From NCBI GenBank assembly GCA_033875315.1, contig JANRJG010000030.1, positions 1 through 59,327 of the forward strand: a stretch of DNA of 59,327 bases, given 5' to 3'. Made by a program: the position numbers and the translations under genes. Within the stretch, counting starts at the first letter, position 1, and every line of letters starts with the position of its first letter. The notes under the pieces are model-generated. The model was not told the origin of the DNA, did no database searches, and worked only from the letters and a program-made list of their open reading frames with translations. The stretch is from Candidatus Methylacidiphilales bacterium (GTDB lineage: Bacteria; Verrucomicrobiota; Verrucomicrobiia; Methylacidiphilales; CAZTYG01). Below are positions 25,201 to 33,974 of this stretch, one piece after another.

Positions 25201-26949
25201 AACAGCGATTTCAGCTCCGGCTCGCCCAACCCGCGCAATTCCAGCGGCGGGACGGTGGCCCCGGTCATCACCAGTGCCTCCACGGCGGGCGGCTCGGTGG
25301 GATCGCTCTTCAGTTATCAAATCACTGCTTCCAATGGGCCGACATCCTACTCCGCCAGCCCGTTGCCTGCCGGACTGACGGTCAATGGCACCACCGGCGC
25401 CATCTCCGGCACACCGACCACCGCCGGAACGACCAATACCACCTTATCCGCCACCAACAGCGGTGGAACCGGCACGGCCGCCCTGACCATCACCATTGTC
25501 GCCAGCGGGGGAGGGGGAGGAGGCGGGAATAGCACGATCTTCAATGAAGATTTTACCTCCATCACCTCTGGAAACAGCACTTCCACAGCAGGATCGAACA
25601 CAACCTGGGCAGGTAACGGGAATTTTACCACGACCAACAACGCATTTCAGGCAGGCGGGGCCGTGCGCATCGGCTCCAGCAGTGCAAATGGATCCATCAC
25701 CAGCCGGGTCATCGATCTCAGTGGTAACGGGGGGAATTTCACCCTGAGTTTCAAAGTCAAGGGTTGGACCGACTATGAGGGCAATCTGTTGATCAATATC
25801 ACGGGGCAGACCACCCAGTCGGTCAGCTACACCAACCTGATGACAGACCCCTTCGAAACCAAGTCGCTCAATTTTACCGGCGGCCAGGCCTCATCAACCA
25901 TCACATTCTCCACGCCAACCAAGCGGTTGTTCCTCGATGACGTCTTGGTGACCAGGGCCGCAGCGTCCGGCCCGGTGATCACCACCAATGGCACGCTTTC
26001 CACCGTCAACACCACCTACGGCACCGCCTCGCCCACGCCGTCCACCTTCACCCTCTCCGGCGACAACCTCGCCGCAGGCGTCCTGGTCACCGCCCCCGCG
26101 GGCTTCGAGGTTTCGAAGACCGCCGGTGGCGCTTCGGGTTACAATGGCACCCAGACGGTCGGTGCGGCTGGGACTCTGGCGGCCACCCCGATTTATGTCC
26201 GTCTGGCTTCCACCACAGCCGCCGGATCCTATGACGGCAATATCCTCTGCACCAGCCCGGGCGCTCTCCCGGTCAACGTCGCCACGGCACCTAGCGTGGT
26301 TTACCCCAAGCTCCTGACCGTGACCGCCAACGACCGCACCAAGGCCTTCGGCACGACCCTCTCCCTCGGCACCTCCGCCTTCACCACCAATGGAACGGTC
26401 GGTGCCGAAACCGTGGGAACGGTCACCCTCAGCGCCAGCGGCGGCACCGGGGCCTACGACGCCCAAGGAGACTATGAAATCATTCCCTCCAACGCCAGCG
26501 GTGGCACATTCAACCCGGCCAACTACGACATCTCCTATGAAACGGGTCTTCTCACCGTGACCGGACAGTCTTTCGCCTCCTGGCTCAACGGCCTTTACAC
26601 CGGGAACAACGCACTACCCGATGCGGACCCCGACTTCAACGGCCTCAGCAATGCCTTGGAATTTTTCTACGGCATGAGTCCCGGCAACAACAGCTCCGCG
26701 GCTCGGCCGATCCTAACTGTCAACGCCAGCCAGATGAGCCTGCAATACCGCCGCAGCAAGTCGGCCGCCGGAGTCACGGGAACGGTGGTGTGGAGCAATG
26801 AGCCCGGGAGCTCCGGTACATGGTCGTCGGAAGGCATCACCGACAACCTGGTCAGTGATGAGGGAACCTATGAAATCCGGGAGGCGGTGTTGTCGCTCCA
26901 GCCGACGGACATCAAGAAATTTCTCCGCTTTGACATCGTTCTGCCCTGA
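22219..26949 (+). CDS. giant secreted modular subtilase (S8 peptidase, 1576 aa)
   Basis: After an N-terminal signal anchor and a Ser/Thr-rich propeptide comes a subtilase domain (about residues 210-520). It has Asp228 in VGVWDGG, His255 in DDHATHVAGTIG, oxyanion Asn352 in AAGNEQ and Ser441 in SGTSMATPSAMG. Downstream in order are a jelly-roll-like P/C domain, a Big-type Ig module, an IPT/TIG module (SFSPTSGSVGTSVVITGTNF), a lamin-tail-like module (VYGAGG, DYVELRN), a putative Ig repeat, a Gly-rich linker, another beta-sandwich, and two modules that resemble MBG-type repeats. Near the end lies DPDFNGLSNALEFFYGMSP, the Ca-binding-like segment that precedes the C-terminal module in many Verrucomicrobia exoproteins. 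It probably digests external proteins. Confidence 0.9.
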   Translation: MRLYSRASSFLLIVALTVLIGVGSWLQDVQKRQDRSSVSDSTTTADVDSRTSTQESPGSEAGVEVGTESIDASSPNKFGDSRPAKPAGGRMVGAGNLNENAEGTTPEGVITGSESFNDSTNDKSTEIANVLAGRDLSDPAERAWAVARLSEIQEAQREAVLAKASRLGIPLRMRGPGHRVSELYTFQGDRPVYRHTTNANAAISSGANLLFGGNFSLSGSGVKVGVWDGGSVRSTHQELTGRVTLKNASAALDDHATHVAGTIGASGVQAAAKGMAPSVAIDSYEWTDDYTEMTAAGASSAGQITTKIPLSNHSYGYDAVTADMGRYETEARSVDAVAAALPYYLPFWAAGNEQDTLTAKGGFQSITYNGLAKNIMTVGAANDAVTSGLRDPAKAVIASFSSLGPCDDGRIKPDLVANGVNVYSSISTGNAAYDGTYSGTSMATPSAMGSAALIVQLYAREFSGQLMRASTLKALLIHTASDRGNPGPDYTYGWGLINVKAAADLVLAHKASLASPKIIENSLSSSQTTRNHTFTWDGSSPIRATLSWTDPAGTAQTSQDSRTPNLVRNLDLKVTAPNGTTVYRPYIMPFVNTWTQASMSLNATTGVNNTDNVEQVLVASPSQAGTYTLTVSINGTLTTNQTYSLIVTGGSAAAANPAPNVTLTSPASGTTLLSGNPVVLSANATDTTSTGATGTISQVQFLSGNSVVNTDTAAPYTFSWTPPSAGTYTLSARATDSEGASASSSVATLTVLSGNGAPTLASFSPTSGSVGTSVVITGTNFSGVTAVRFNGVDATSFTSDSSTQITAVYPSGAGTGPVTVINAYGTGTSPGNFTLAAAPVLISQVYGAGGLSGAVLSADYVELRNTTGSPVSLANWSVQYASASGTTWSVNNLSGSIPAYGFYLLKLASGTTGAALPTADATGGTNLSASSGKIALRNSITGFTGSSPIGQAGLQDFVGYGTANAFEGAAAAPAASSTTAILRAGNGVTDSGNNNSDFSSGSPNPRNSSGGTVAPVITSASTAGGSVGSLFSYQITASNGPTSYSASPLPAGLTVNGTTGAISGTPTTAGTTNTTLSATNSGGTGTAALTITIVASGGGGGGGNSTIFNEDFTSITSGNSTSTAGSNTTWAGNGNFTTTNNAFQAGGAVRIGSSSANGSITSRVIDLSGNGGNFTLSFKVKGWTDYEGNLLINITGQTTQSVSYTNLMTDPFETKSLNFTGGQASSTITFSTPTKRLFLDDVLVTRAAASGPVITTNGTLSTVNTTYGTASPTPSTFTLSGDNLAAGVLVTAPAGFEVSKTAGGASGYNGTQTVGAAGTLAATPIYVRLASTTAAGSYDGNILCTSPGALPVNVATAPSVVYPKLLTVTANDRTKAFGTTLSLGTSAFTTNGTVGAETVGTVTLSASGGTGAYDAQGDYEIIPSNASGGTFNPANYDISYETGLLTVTGQSFASWLNGLYTGNNALPDADPDFNGLSNALEFFYGMSPGNNSSAARPILTVNASQMSLQYRRSKSAAGVTGTVVWSNEPGSSGTWSSEGITDNLVSDEGTYEIREAVLSLQPTDIKKFLRFDIVLP

Positions 26950-27038
26950 GTTCCAGATCCCGTCCTTGCCCAGAAAAAAATACGCTTCCTTCCCTAGGGA
27001 GTCGGTGTGCATAGTGTGACGGAGTTGACCTTTGATTC

Positions 27039-28772
27039 ATGTGGCAAAGTTTTTTCAGTTTTGTTCGATCCTGTTTTGTTGAAGTCCTGATTCTCAATTG
27101 GATCGCACGGACAGAACGCACATCCCGCTTGGATCACTTTTTCCGTCCCGGCCTGTTTCGTGTGCTGCGCCCGTTGGATCCTGGGAAAAAAATCGTTCTG
27201 TTGGTCACTCCGGGTTCTTCGCCGGATGGGGCGGCGGAGATGACCCGGATCCTTGCCCGGGGATTCCGCCGCACGCACCAAGTTGTGGTCTTGGTGGTGG
27301 GATCTGGTGGAGGAGCAACATTTTGGAAGGACGAGGCCGATTGTTGCTTCGAAATTCCTGCTGTTTGGTCGCACCGTAGGGTCCTTTTGCAGGCCTTGCT
27401 CCGCAGGCTCTGCGAAGTACATCCGTTCGAAGCGGGAATCCTGCATTCGACCGTCTGCTGGAATTTCACGGAAGCCTTTTCACGTTTTGACGTGCCCTTT
27501 CTTTTTTGCCTTCTGGGGGCAGAGCGCGATTTTCTCAACTTGGATGAATGGCGTTGGCTGGTTTGGCAGACCGATCGCGTTGTTTTTCCTTCCAGGGAGG
27601 CACTGCACCATCTGGTGGACCAAGATTCCGTTCTATCCAACGCACGTATGGTGGTGGTGCCTCCTCCCCAAGTGGACCATCCGGAAATCTATCAGTCTGC
27701 TTTGATGGATTTGACAGCAGAAGTGATCAAAGAAAAGGCCTGTGAATTGGCCGATCGCCAGACCATCCTCCGTGCGAAACTGCTACACCCGGACTACCTT
27801 GAGCCTCATCTGAGGTCGCAGCAGCCGGAAGAACAAGTGCGGGTGTACACCCGCAAATGGCGGAGTGGGATTATCCCCAGCAGGCCCTTTCCCGGATTCA
27901 ATCCAGGCATGTATTTGGACGCCCATCCGGACTGTCGTCGCGACCCTCTGGCCCATTGGTTTGACTCGGGCCAACCATCGGGACTATGGCGAATGCCGTT
28001 GTTGTACCCCGAAGATACGGCTCCCCCGGATGCGCGCGCATTCCGGGGGGTCGCACTGCACATCCATGTGTATTACCCGGATGTGGTGCCCGACATGTTG
28101 AAGCGCTTGTTGTCGAACCATTTCCGGCCCGACCTCTGGATCACAGTCAGTGAGGCCTGCGATGTTTCGGAGGTCGCAGCTTTGTTCCGGGACTACCCGG
28201 GCAGGGTCGAATATGTTCAGGTGCCCAACCGGGGCAGGGATCTGGGACCCTTGATCACCGCTCTTGGCCCGCGCCTGGTGCGGGATTATGAGATTGTCGG
28301 ACACATCCACACCAAAAAAAGGCTCTGGCATGATGATGGCAAACTCGGAAAAGTTTGGCGCGAGTATTTGTTGGAACACATGGTCGGCGGTGGAGGGCGC
28401 CGCATGATGGATCGAATATTGGCGGCATTGGAATGTGATCCAAAACTAGGCTTGATCTACCCGGAGCGGAGGCATTTGGGGACGTGGGATGATCCCGAGT
28501 CGCACACACAACGCCTTCTGGCACGAATGGGATTGTCTGTAAGTTGCGGGTTGTGTCCCGATTTTCCGGCGGGATCATTTTTTTGGGCCAGAACCTGCGC
28601 CCTGCAACCCTTTCTCGAGCTTGGCTTGGATTGGGCGGATTACCCGGATGAGCCCGCCCCCAATCAGCATGCCAACCTGCATGCGCTGGAGCGATTGTCG
28701 CCGCTTGTGGTGGCCAGTCGCGGCTATCAGAATGCTTTGACCTATATCTCCGGACTCAATTGCCCGGTATAG
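27039..28772 (+). CDS. glycosyltransferase-like protein with C-terminal RgpF (rhamnan synthesis F) domain
   Basis: The product is 577 residues. The C-terminal 240 residues carry the RgpF/DUF616-like pattern: ALHIHVYYPDVVPDMLKRL, then VPNRGRDLGPLI, VGHIHTKKRLW, and FPAGSFFWAR with the late D-x-A-x-x-H-A-x-E-R type end (HANLHALERL). The N-terminal 250 residues look like a degenerate GT-B half (VLLVTPGSSPDGAAEMTRIL) without a visible second Rossmann half. It probably helps build a rhamnose-containing polysaccharide, as RgpF does. It lies alone between the subtilase gene and a repeat element. Base composition is slightly lower in GC than in its neighbours. Confidence 0.72.
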   Translation: MWQSFFSFVRSCFVEVLILNWIARTERTSRLDHFFRPGLFRVLRPLDPGKKIVLLVTPGSSPDGAAEMTRILARGFRRTHQVVVLVVGSGGGATFWKDEADCCFEIPAVWSHRRVLLQALLRRLCEVHPFEAGILHSTVCWNFTEAFSRFDVPFLFCLLGAERDFLNLDEWRWLVWQTDRVVFPSREALHHLVDQDSVLSNARMVVVPPPQVDHPEIYQSALMDLTAEVIKEKACELADRQTILRAKLLHPDYLEPHLRSQQPEEQVRVYTRKWRSGIIPSRPFPGFNPGMYLDAHPDCRRDPLAHWFDSGQPSGLWRMPLLYPEDTAPPDARAFRGVALHIHVYYPDVVPDMLKRLLSNHFRPDLWITVSEACDVSEVAALFRDYPGRVEYVQVPNRGRDLGPLITALGPRLVRDYEIVGHIHTKKRLWHDDGKLGKVWREYLLEHMVGGGGRRMMDRILAALECDPKLGLIYPERRHLGTWDDPESHTQRLLARMGLSVSCGLCPDFPAGSFFWARTCALQPFLELGLDWADYPDEPAPNQHANLHALERLSPLVVASRGYQNALTYISGLNCPV

Positions 28773-28773
28773 C

Positions 28774-28919
28774 CGGAACGGTGCAATTGATATCGTATAG
28801 AATCACAGGGAAGCCGGTAGAAACATAGCGAATGGGGGAGAAAAGGGATTCTCCGAACGGTGATCAAAAGAGTCGTCGCCCAACCCCTTTCTTCCCCAGA
28901 GTCCTTGTGGTTGCTGAAT
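28774..28919. repeat. dispersed intergenic repeat, copy B
   Basis: It begins one or two bases past the RgpF-domain stop. It shares CCGGAACGGTGCA, AGAAAC-x3-GCGA/ACGGA, GGGATTC-x3-GAACGGTGATCA and a degenerate version of the right end with copy A at 11298-11456, in the same order and spacing. A minus-strand open frame across it is best explained as a by-product of the repeat. Confidence 0.6.
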
Positions 28920-28998
28920 CGCATGATTCCGGTTTAGAACCTGTCTGAATGTTTCTTACTCAGGCAGAAAACGCCCGGAGCAACGCCATCCGGCGGGA

Positions 28999-29718
28999 TC
29001 AAGAACGACTGGCGCGGTGCAGGGCCACGATCCCCAGGGTTGGGCGGGACCAGTGCACTTCCCCAAATCCTGCCCGCTCCAACTCCCGGCCAATCTCCTC
29101 CACATCGGGAAATGCACTGATGGACGAAGATAGGTACTCATAAGCGGCCCGGTCACGGCAGAGAATTTTTGCCGCACGGGGTAGGAGATGGCGCAGATAA
29201 AAATAATAGAACGGACGGAACCAACGGAAGGGCTGGGAAAATTCCAGGATGTGGACCGTGCCTCCGGGCTTCAGCACCCGGTGGATTTCCCGCAGGGCCC
29301 GCTCGCGGTCCTCAAAGTTCCGGTAGCCGAAGGCCAGGGTCACGGCATAGAAGGAGGCGTCGGGGAAGGGCAGGGCCAGGGCATCGGCGACCACGGTTTT
29401 TTTCACGCCCTTGGCCCGGGCGCGTTCGAGCATGGGTTCGCAGAAATCTCCGCCGACCGCGTCGAACCCCGCCTGTTGCAGCGCCAGGGTGACGTCGCCG
29501 GTGCCGCAGGCGAGGTCGAGAATTTCCGATTTCTGATGATTGAATTCTGATTTGGGTAATGAGCGGACGAGGAGGAATCGCCACCAGTAATCGACACCGC
29601 CGCTGAAGAGGTGGTTCAGGCGGTCATAGGGGGCCGAGATCCGCGCGAACATTTCACGGACGGAGGGTCCGTGAGGTTTCCTGTTTTCTGTTTCCGTTTT
29701 GCGGTTCAAGGCGCTCAA
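28999..29718 (-). CDS. menG: demethylmenaquinone/ubiquinone C-methyltransferase (UbiE/MenG)
   Basis: The protein is 239 residues. SAM motif I is ILDLACGTGDVTLAL, followed by VVADALALPFPDASFYAVTLAFGYRNFEDRERALREIHRVLKPGGTVHILEF when read in pieces, the classic UbiE region. The N-terminal FARISAPYDRLNHLFSGGVD matches the family hallmark. It methylates the quinone ring in menaquinone or ubiquinone synthesis. Two short AT-rich tracts in the coding sequence are odd: one encodes KTETENRK near the start, and one at 29522-29555 encodes KSEFNHQKSE just before motif I. The second replaces the usual R-P-G-x-R-V segment. Confidence 0.88.
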   Translation of the reverse strand: MSALNRKTETENRKPHGPSVREMFARISAPYDRLNHLFSGGVDYWWRFLLVRSLPKSEFNHQKSEILDLACGTGDVTLALQQAGFDAVGGDFCEPMLERARAKGVKKTVVADALALPFPDASFYAVTLAFGYRNFEDRERALREIHRVLKPGGTVHILEFSQPFRWFRPFYYFYLRHLLPRAAKILCRDRAAYEYLSSSISAFPDVEEIGRELERAGFGEVHWSRPTLGIVALHRASRS

Positions 29719-29764
29719 ACACTAAACCAGAAACCGCTAACTGGAAACGATTCGCTTCGCGGAC

Positions 29765-32275
29765 TCAGGCCGACTTCGAACCGACGGGCTTGTCCTGTGG
29801 TTCGCCCGGCGTGAAGGTCAGCTCGGTGCCTTGGAGATCGACAGCGACCACGCATCCTTCCTTGATTGTGCCGCGGATGATTTCCTCCGCCAGCGGATCT
29901 TCGAGGAAACGCTCGATGGCCCGGCGCAACGGACGGGCCCCGTATTGCGGGTCGTAGCCCTTCTCGATGAGGAAATCCAAGGCGGGCTGGGTGAGCTTGA
30001 CCAGGATTTTGCGTTCGCGAAGCCGTTCGCCGACTTTCTTGATTTCCAATTCGACGATCTTGGTCAGATTCTCGCGGGTGAGCGAGTGGAAGACGATGAT
30101 ATCGGTCAGGCGGTTGAGGAACTCGGGCTTGAAGACCTTCTTGGCTTCTCCAAGGAGTTTTTCCTTGATGGCCTCGTAGTCGGCCGCGTCGGGATCGGCG
30201 GTGCCGAAACCCATGGTGTTGTTGCGCTTCACCAATTCGGCCCCGACATTCGAGGTCATGATGATGATGGTGTTGCGGAAGTCGACCTTGCGACCAAGGC
30301 TGTCGGTGATGGTGCCGTCCTCGAGGATTTGCAGGAGGATGTTCCAGACGTCGGGGTGGGCCTTTTCGATTTCGTCAAAGAGGACCACGCAATAGGGACG
30401 GCGGCGGACCTTTTCGGTCAATTGGCCGCCTTCTTCATAGCCCACATAGCCGGGGGGCGAACCGACCAGGCGGGAAACGTTGAACTTCTCCATGTACTCG
30501 GACATGTCGAGCTGGATGAGGGCGTCTGCTTCGCCAAAGACGTGTTCGGCCAGTTGCTTGGCCAGATGGGTTTTGCCCACCCCGGTCGGGCCGAGGAAGA
30601 TGAACGAGCCGATGGGCCGTTTCGGATCCTTGAGATCGGCGCGCGAACGGCGCAGGGCTTTGGAGAGGGCGTGCACCGCCTCGTCCTGGCCGATGACTTT
30701 GCCCTTGAGTTCCTCGCCGATGGTGAGGAGTTTGGCCGTTTCCTTGGCCTCCAGACGGGTCAACGGGATGCCGGTCCATTTCGAAACGATGGTGTAGACG
30801 TCGTCGATGTCGACGAGTACTTCGGTCTCGTCGCGTTTGCGGCGCCACTCGGCCATGGTGTTTTCCAGGCTGAGACGGGCTTCCTTTTCCTTGTCGCGCA
30901 GGGCGGCGGCTTTTTCAAAGTCCTGGTCTTTGATTGCGGCTTCCTTTTCGGACTTGATGGTTTCGATCTTCGCTTCGCTGTCCTTCAATTCGGGAGGCAG
31001 CATGCTGGCGGAAATGCGCGCGCGCGAACCGGCTTCGTCCATGATGTCGATGGCTTTGTCGGGGAGGAAGCGGGCGGTGATGTAGCGGTCCGAGAGCTTG
31101 ACCGCGGCCTCGATCGCCGGGTCGGTGATTTTGGCGCGGTGGTGCTGCTCGTATTTCGGGCGCAGTCCCTTGAGGATGAGGACGGCCTCGTCCACGCTGG
31201 GGGCTTCGACCTTGACCGACTGGAAGCGGCGTTCCAAGGCAGAGTCCTTCTCGATGTGCTTGCGGTATTCGTTGAGGGTGGTCGCGCCCACGCACTGGAG
31301 CTCGCCGCGGGAGAGGGCGGGCTTGATGATGTTGGAGGCGTCCATCGCCCCCTCGGCCGAACCGGCGCCGACGATGGTGTGGAGCTCGTCGATGAAGAGG
31401 ATGATGTTCTTGGATTTGCGGATTTCCTCCATGACCGCCTTGATGCGTTCCTCGAACTGGCCGCGGTATTTGGTGCCTGCGACCATGAGGGCGAGGTCGA
31501 GGGTGATGACTTTTTTGTCGCGCAGAAGTTCGGGGACGTTGCCGGCGACGATTTCCTGGGCCAGGCCTTCGACAATGGCGGTCTTGCCCACGCCGGCCTC
31601 GCCGATCAGCACCGGATTGTTTTTAGTGCGGCGGCAAAGGATCTGGATGACGCGTTCGATCTCGTTCTTGCGTCCGATGACCGGGTCCATTTCGCCCTTG
31701 GTGGCGAGTTCGGTCAGGTCGCGGCCGAAGGCTTTGAGGGCCGGGGTTTTGACTTCCTTGCGGCCTCCGGAGGCACCGCCTTGGGCTTCGGCGGCGGGTT
31801 CGCCACCGGGGGCTTCCTCTTCCTGTTCGCCGGCTTCGAAGTTGGGGTCGAGTTCCTTCAGCACCTCGTTGCGGGCGCGTTCGAGGTCGACGTCGAGGGT
31901 CTTGAGCACACGGGCCGCCACGCCGTCGCCCTCGCGCAGGAGGCCGAGGAGGATGTGCTCGGTGCCGACGTAGCTGTGGTGGAGGGCCTTGGCTTCCTTG
32001 CCGGCGAGGGCGAGGACCTTTTTGACCCGGGGGGTGTAGGGGATGTTGCCCGAGATCTTGGTATCAGGGCCGGAGCCGACCTGTTTTTCGACTTCCATCC
32101 GGACGGTCTCGAGGTCGAGGCCCATCTTTTGCAGGACATTGACCGCGACGCCCTGGCCGAGTTTGATCAAGCCGAGGAGGAGATGTTCGGTGCCGACGTA
32201 GTTGTGGTTGAAGCGGTCGGCTTCCTTGCGGGCAAGGGCCAGGACCTGTTGGGCGCGGGGTGTGAAGTTGTTCAT
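29765..32275 (-). CDS. clpC: ATP-dependent Clp protease ATP-binding subunit ClpC
   Basis: At 836 residues it has normal ClpC length. Two Clp_N repeats begin [20 protein letters not shown] and [17 protein letters not shown]. The first AAA+ domain has Walker [10 protein letters not shown] (about 222). The middle domain includes the UVR-like helix [20 protein letters not shown] (about 460), typical of ClpC rather than ClpA or ClpB. The second AAA+ domain has GPTGVGKTH (about 561). It unfolds substrates for ClpP, including phosphoarginine-tagged proteins bound by the N-domain. The start lies 1 bp after the mcsB stop, so the two form one operon. Confidence 0.96.
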   Translation of the reverse strand: MNNFTPRAQQVLALARKEADRFNHNYVGTEHLLLGLIKLGQGVAVNVLQKMGLDLETVRMEVEKQVGSGPDTKISGNIPYTPRVKKVLALAGKEAKALHHSYVGTEHILLGLLREGDGVAARVLKTLDVDLERARNEVLKELDPNFEAGEQEEEAPGGEPAAEAQGGASGGRKEVKTPALKAFGRDLTELATKGEMDPVIGRKNEIERVIQILCRRTKNNPVLIGEAGVGKTAIVEGLAQEIVAGNVPELLRDKKVITLDLALMVAGTKYRGQFEERIKAVMEEIRKSKNIILFIDELHTIVGAGSAEGAMDASNIIKPALSRGELQCVGATTLNEYRKHIEKDSALERRFQSVKVEAPSVDEAVLILKGLRPKYEQHHRAKITDPAIEAAVKLSDRYITARFLPDKAIDIMDEAGSRARISASMLPPELKDSEAKIETIKSEKEAAIKDQDFEKAAALRDKEKEARLSLENTMAEWRRKRDETEVLVDIDDVYTIVSKWTGIPLTRLEAKETAKLLTIGEELKGKVIGQDEAVHALSKALRRSRADLKDPKRPIGSFIFLGPTGVGKTHLAKQLAEHVFGEADALIQLDMSEYMEKFNVSRLVGSPPGYVGYEEGGQLTEKVRRRPYCVVLFDEIEKAHPDVWNILLQILEDGTITDSLGRKVDFRNTIIIMTSNVGAELVKRNNTMGFGTADPDAADYEAIKEKLLGEAKKVFKPEFLNRLTDIIVFHSLTRENLTKIVELEIKKVGERLRERKILVKLTQPALDFLIEKGYDPQYGARPLRRAIERFLEDPLAEEIIRGTIKEGCVVAVDLQGTELTFTPGEPQDKPVGSKSA

Positions 32276-32276
32276 T

Positions 32277-33350
32277 TCAGGAAATCTTGAGTTTTTTGAT
32301 GTTGGGCGGCGGGACCGCCTTGAGTTTTTCCCGCAGCAAGTCCGCCCGCACGGCGTCCCGTTCTTCCGCGCCGAGTTTGCGCCCGGCCTCCTTCTGTAGG
32401 TGGGCCGGTTGGGTGTGGACGAAGAGGTCGTCGAGCTTGTCCTTCAAAGTAATCGGGAGGACGCCCAAGTCCACCCCCAAAATGAGCAGGGAAAGCAGGT
32501 TGAGTGCCTCTTTGGATGACATGGCATGGGCATGTTGCATGACCCCGAAGGCGCGGCCCAGTTGGTCGGCCACCATGCGGCCTTTTTCCTGCACCAGTTT
32601 CTGGCGTGCGTTCCATTCGTTCTCGATCAGTTTACCGATCACCTTGTGCAAGCGGTCGAGGATCTGCTGTTCGCTTTCGCCCAGGGTCATCTGGTTGGAA
32701 ATCTGGAAGAGGTTGCCCAGGGCCTCGGTGCCTTCCCCGTAGAGGCCGCGCACGGCCAGGCCGATCTGGTTGACCGATTTGATCACCTGGTTGATCTGGT
32801 CGCTCAGGACCAGGCCGGGAAGGTGGAGCATCACCGAGGCTCGCATACCGGTGCCGACGTTGGTCGGGCAGGCGGTGAGGTAGCCCAGCTGCGGCGAAAA
32901 GGCGAAGTTGAGTTTCTTCTCCAGGCCGGTGTCCACGGCATCTGCGGTCTTCCACGCCAGGTCGAGATCGTAGCCGGGGAAGATGCTCTGGATGCGCAGG
33001 TGGTCCTCCTCGTTGATCATGATGCTGATGGTGCGGTCGCTGCTGACCACCAGGCCGCTGCCGGAATTCTTGGCCGCGTGCTCTCGGCTGATCAGGTGTT
33101 GCTCGACCAGGACTTGTTTCTCCAGTGGACTGAAAGTATCCATCGGCTGGTCGTAGTGTGGTTGCTTGAGCGAGGCCAGCAGCCGCACGGCGGGCTGGAC
33201 TTCGGCGAGCAGGCGTTCGCGGTCGGATTTCTTGAGCCAGCCGGGAAAGGGGTGTTCGCGCAGGTTGCGGGCCAGCCGCACGCGGCTGCTCATGACGATG
33301 CCGTGGCCGGGGCAGTCATTCAGGGTGGGCAATTTGGCGGTGTTGGCCAT
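32277..33350 (-). CDS. mcsB: protein arginine kinase McsB
   Basis: This 357-residue protein of the phosphagen-kinase fold has [10 protein letters not shown] (21-30), the catalytic NEEDHLRIQ (113-121), and [18 protein letters not shown] (157-174, with the conserved Cys161). RDAVRA at 331-336 matches the RDxxRA motif that forms the phosphoarginine-sensing allosteric pocket in Bacillus/Geobacillus McsB. The enzyme phosphorylates arginines and so marks proteins for ClpCP. It is directly upstream of clpC. The usual Firmicute partners ctsR and mcsA are absent, so either McsB acts without McsA or an unlinked activator exists. Confidence 0.95.
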   Translation of the reverse strand: MANTAKLPTLNDCPGHGIVMSSRVRLARNLREHPFPGWLKKSDRERLLAEVQPAVRLLASLKQPHYDQPMDTFSPLEKQVLVEQHLISREHAAKNSGSGLVVSSDRTISIMINEEDHLRIQSIFPGYDLDLAWKTADAVDTGLEKKLNFAFSPQLGYLTACPTNVGTGMRASVMLHLPGLVLSDQINQVIKSVNQIGLAVRGLYGEGTEALGNLFQISNQMTLGESEQQILDRLHKVIGKLIENEWNARQKLVQEKGRMVADQLGRAFGVMQHAHAMSSKEALNLLSLLILGVDLGVLPITLKDKLDDLFVHTQPAHLQKEAGRKLGAEERDAVRADLLREKLKAVPPPNIKKLKIS

Positions 33351-33459
33351 GTCTCAACTTAAGCGGTTGGGATGGAAAATGCAACAGGGCGGGTCTCTTC
33401 GTCCCTGTAGGGCTCGCGAGGGCATTGACGGAGTGAGGAGTCGGGCCCACAATCTGCCC

Positions 33460-33900
33460 GTGCGCGTATCGAAGAAGAGTGAATATGCCGTCCGGGCACT
33501 GCTGGAGATCGCGTTGGGTAGATTGGAGGGCCGGGAATGGCGGCAGATTTCCCAGATTGCCGAGGCCACCCGCATCCCGGAAAAGTTTCTCGAACAAATC
33601 CTGCTGGCCCTCAAGAAACGGGGCTTGTTGCAAAGCCGGCGCGGCGTGATTGGGGGCTATGCGCTGGCGGTCGAGCCCGGGGCCATTCGATTGGATGAGG
33701 TCATCCAGATCCTCGACGGAGAAACCTCAGGAGAAGCCACCGACCCGGCCGGGGACATCGGGGCCAGAGTCTTTCGCCGCCTTCTGGCCCGCTCCGAGGA
33801 TGCGGCCCTCGAAGTCCTGCGGGGCGTTACCCTGGCCCAATTGGTCGAGGAAGCCCACCAGATGCGCAGTTCCCCCTCCGGTATGGACTACCACATCTGA
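33460..33900 (+). CDS. Rrf2 family transcriptional regulator without cysteines
   Basis: The GTG start at 33460 gives MRVSKKSEYAVRALLEIA, the family start (146 residues); the longer frame upstream overlaps mcsB. The winged helix includes ISQIAEATRIPEKFLEQILL, with recognition helix and wing RRGVIGGYAL. No cysteine occurs anywhere in the protein, so it cannot hold the Fe-S cluster of IscR or NsrR and is more like the CymR/no-cluster branch. It is divergent from mcsB and 74 bp upstream of the MoeB-rhodanese gene, which it may control. Confidence 0.9.
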   Translation: MRVSKKSEYAVRALLEIALGRLEGREWRQISQIAEATRIPEKFLEQILLALKKRGLLQSRRGVIGGYALAVEPGAIRLDEVIQILDGETSGEATDPAGDIGARVFRRLLARSEDAALEVLRGVTLAQLVEEAHQMRSSPSGMDYHI

Positions 33901-33974
33901 TGGCTGATGGTTGATTCCGAATCAGTCCTTTCCTCTTGAAGCGACCCGGGCTTGGGCTACTTTTTCCCTTCCCC

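Noticed and set aside
28742-28924. 60-codon minus-strand frame after the RgpF-domain gene
   Set aside because: It is a translation of dispersed repeat copy B rather than a gene.
29831-32290. 819-codon open frame on the plus strand across clpC
   Set aside because: Antisense to clpC, with composition mirroring its codons and no recognisable domain.
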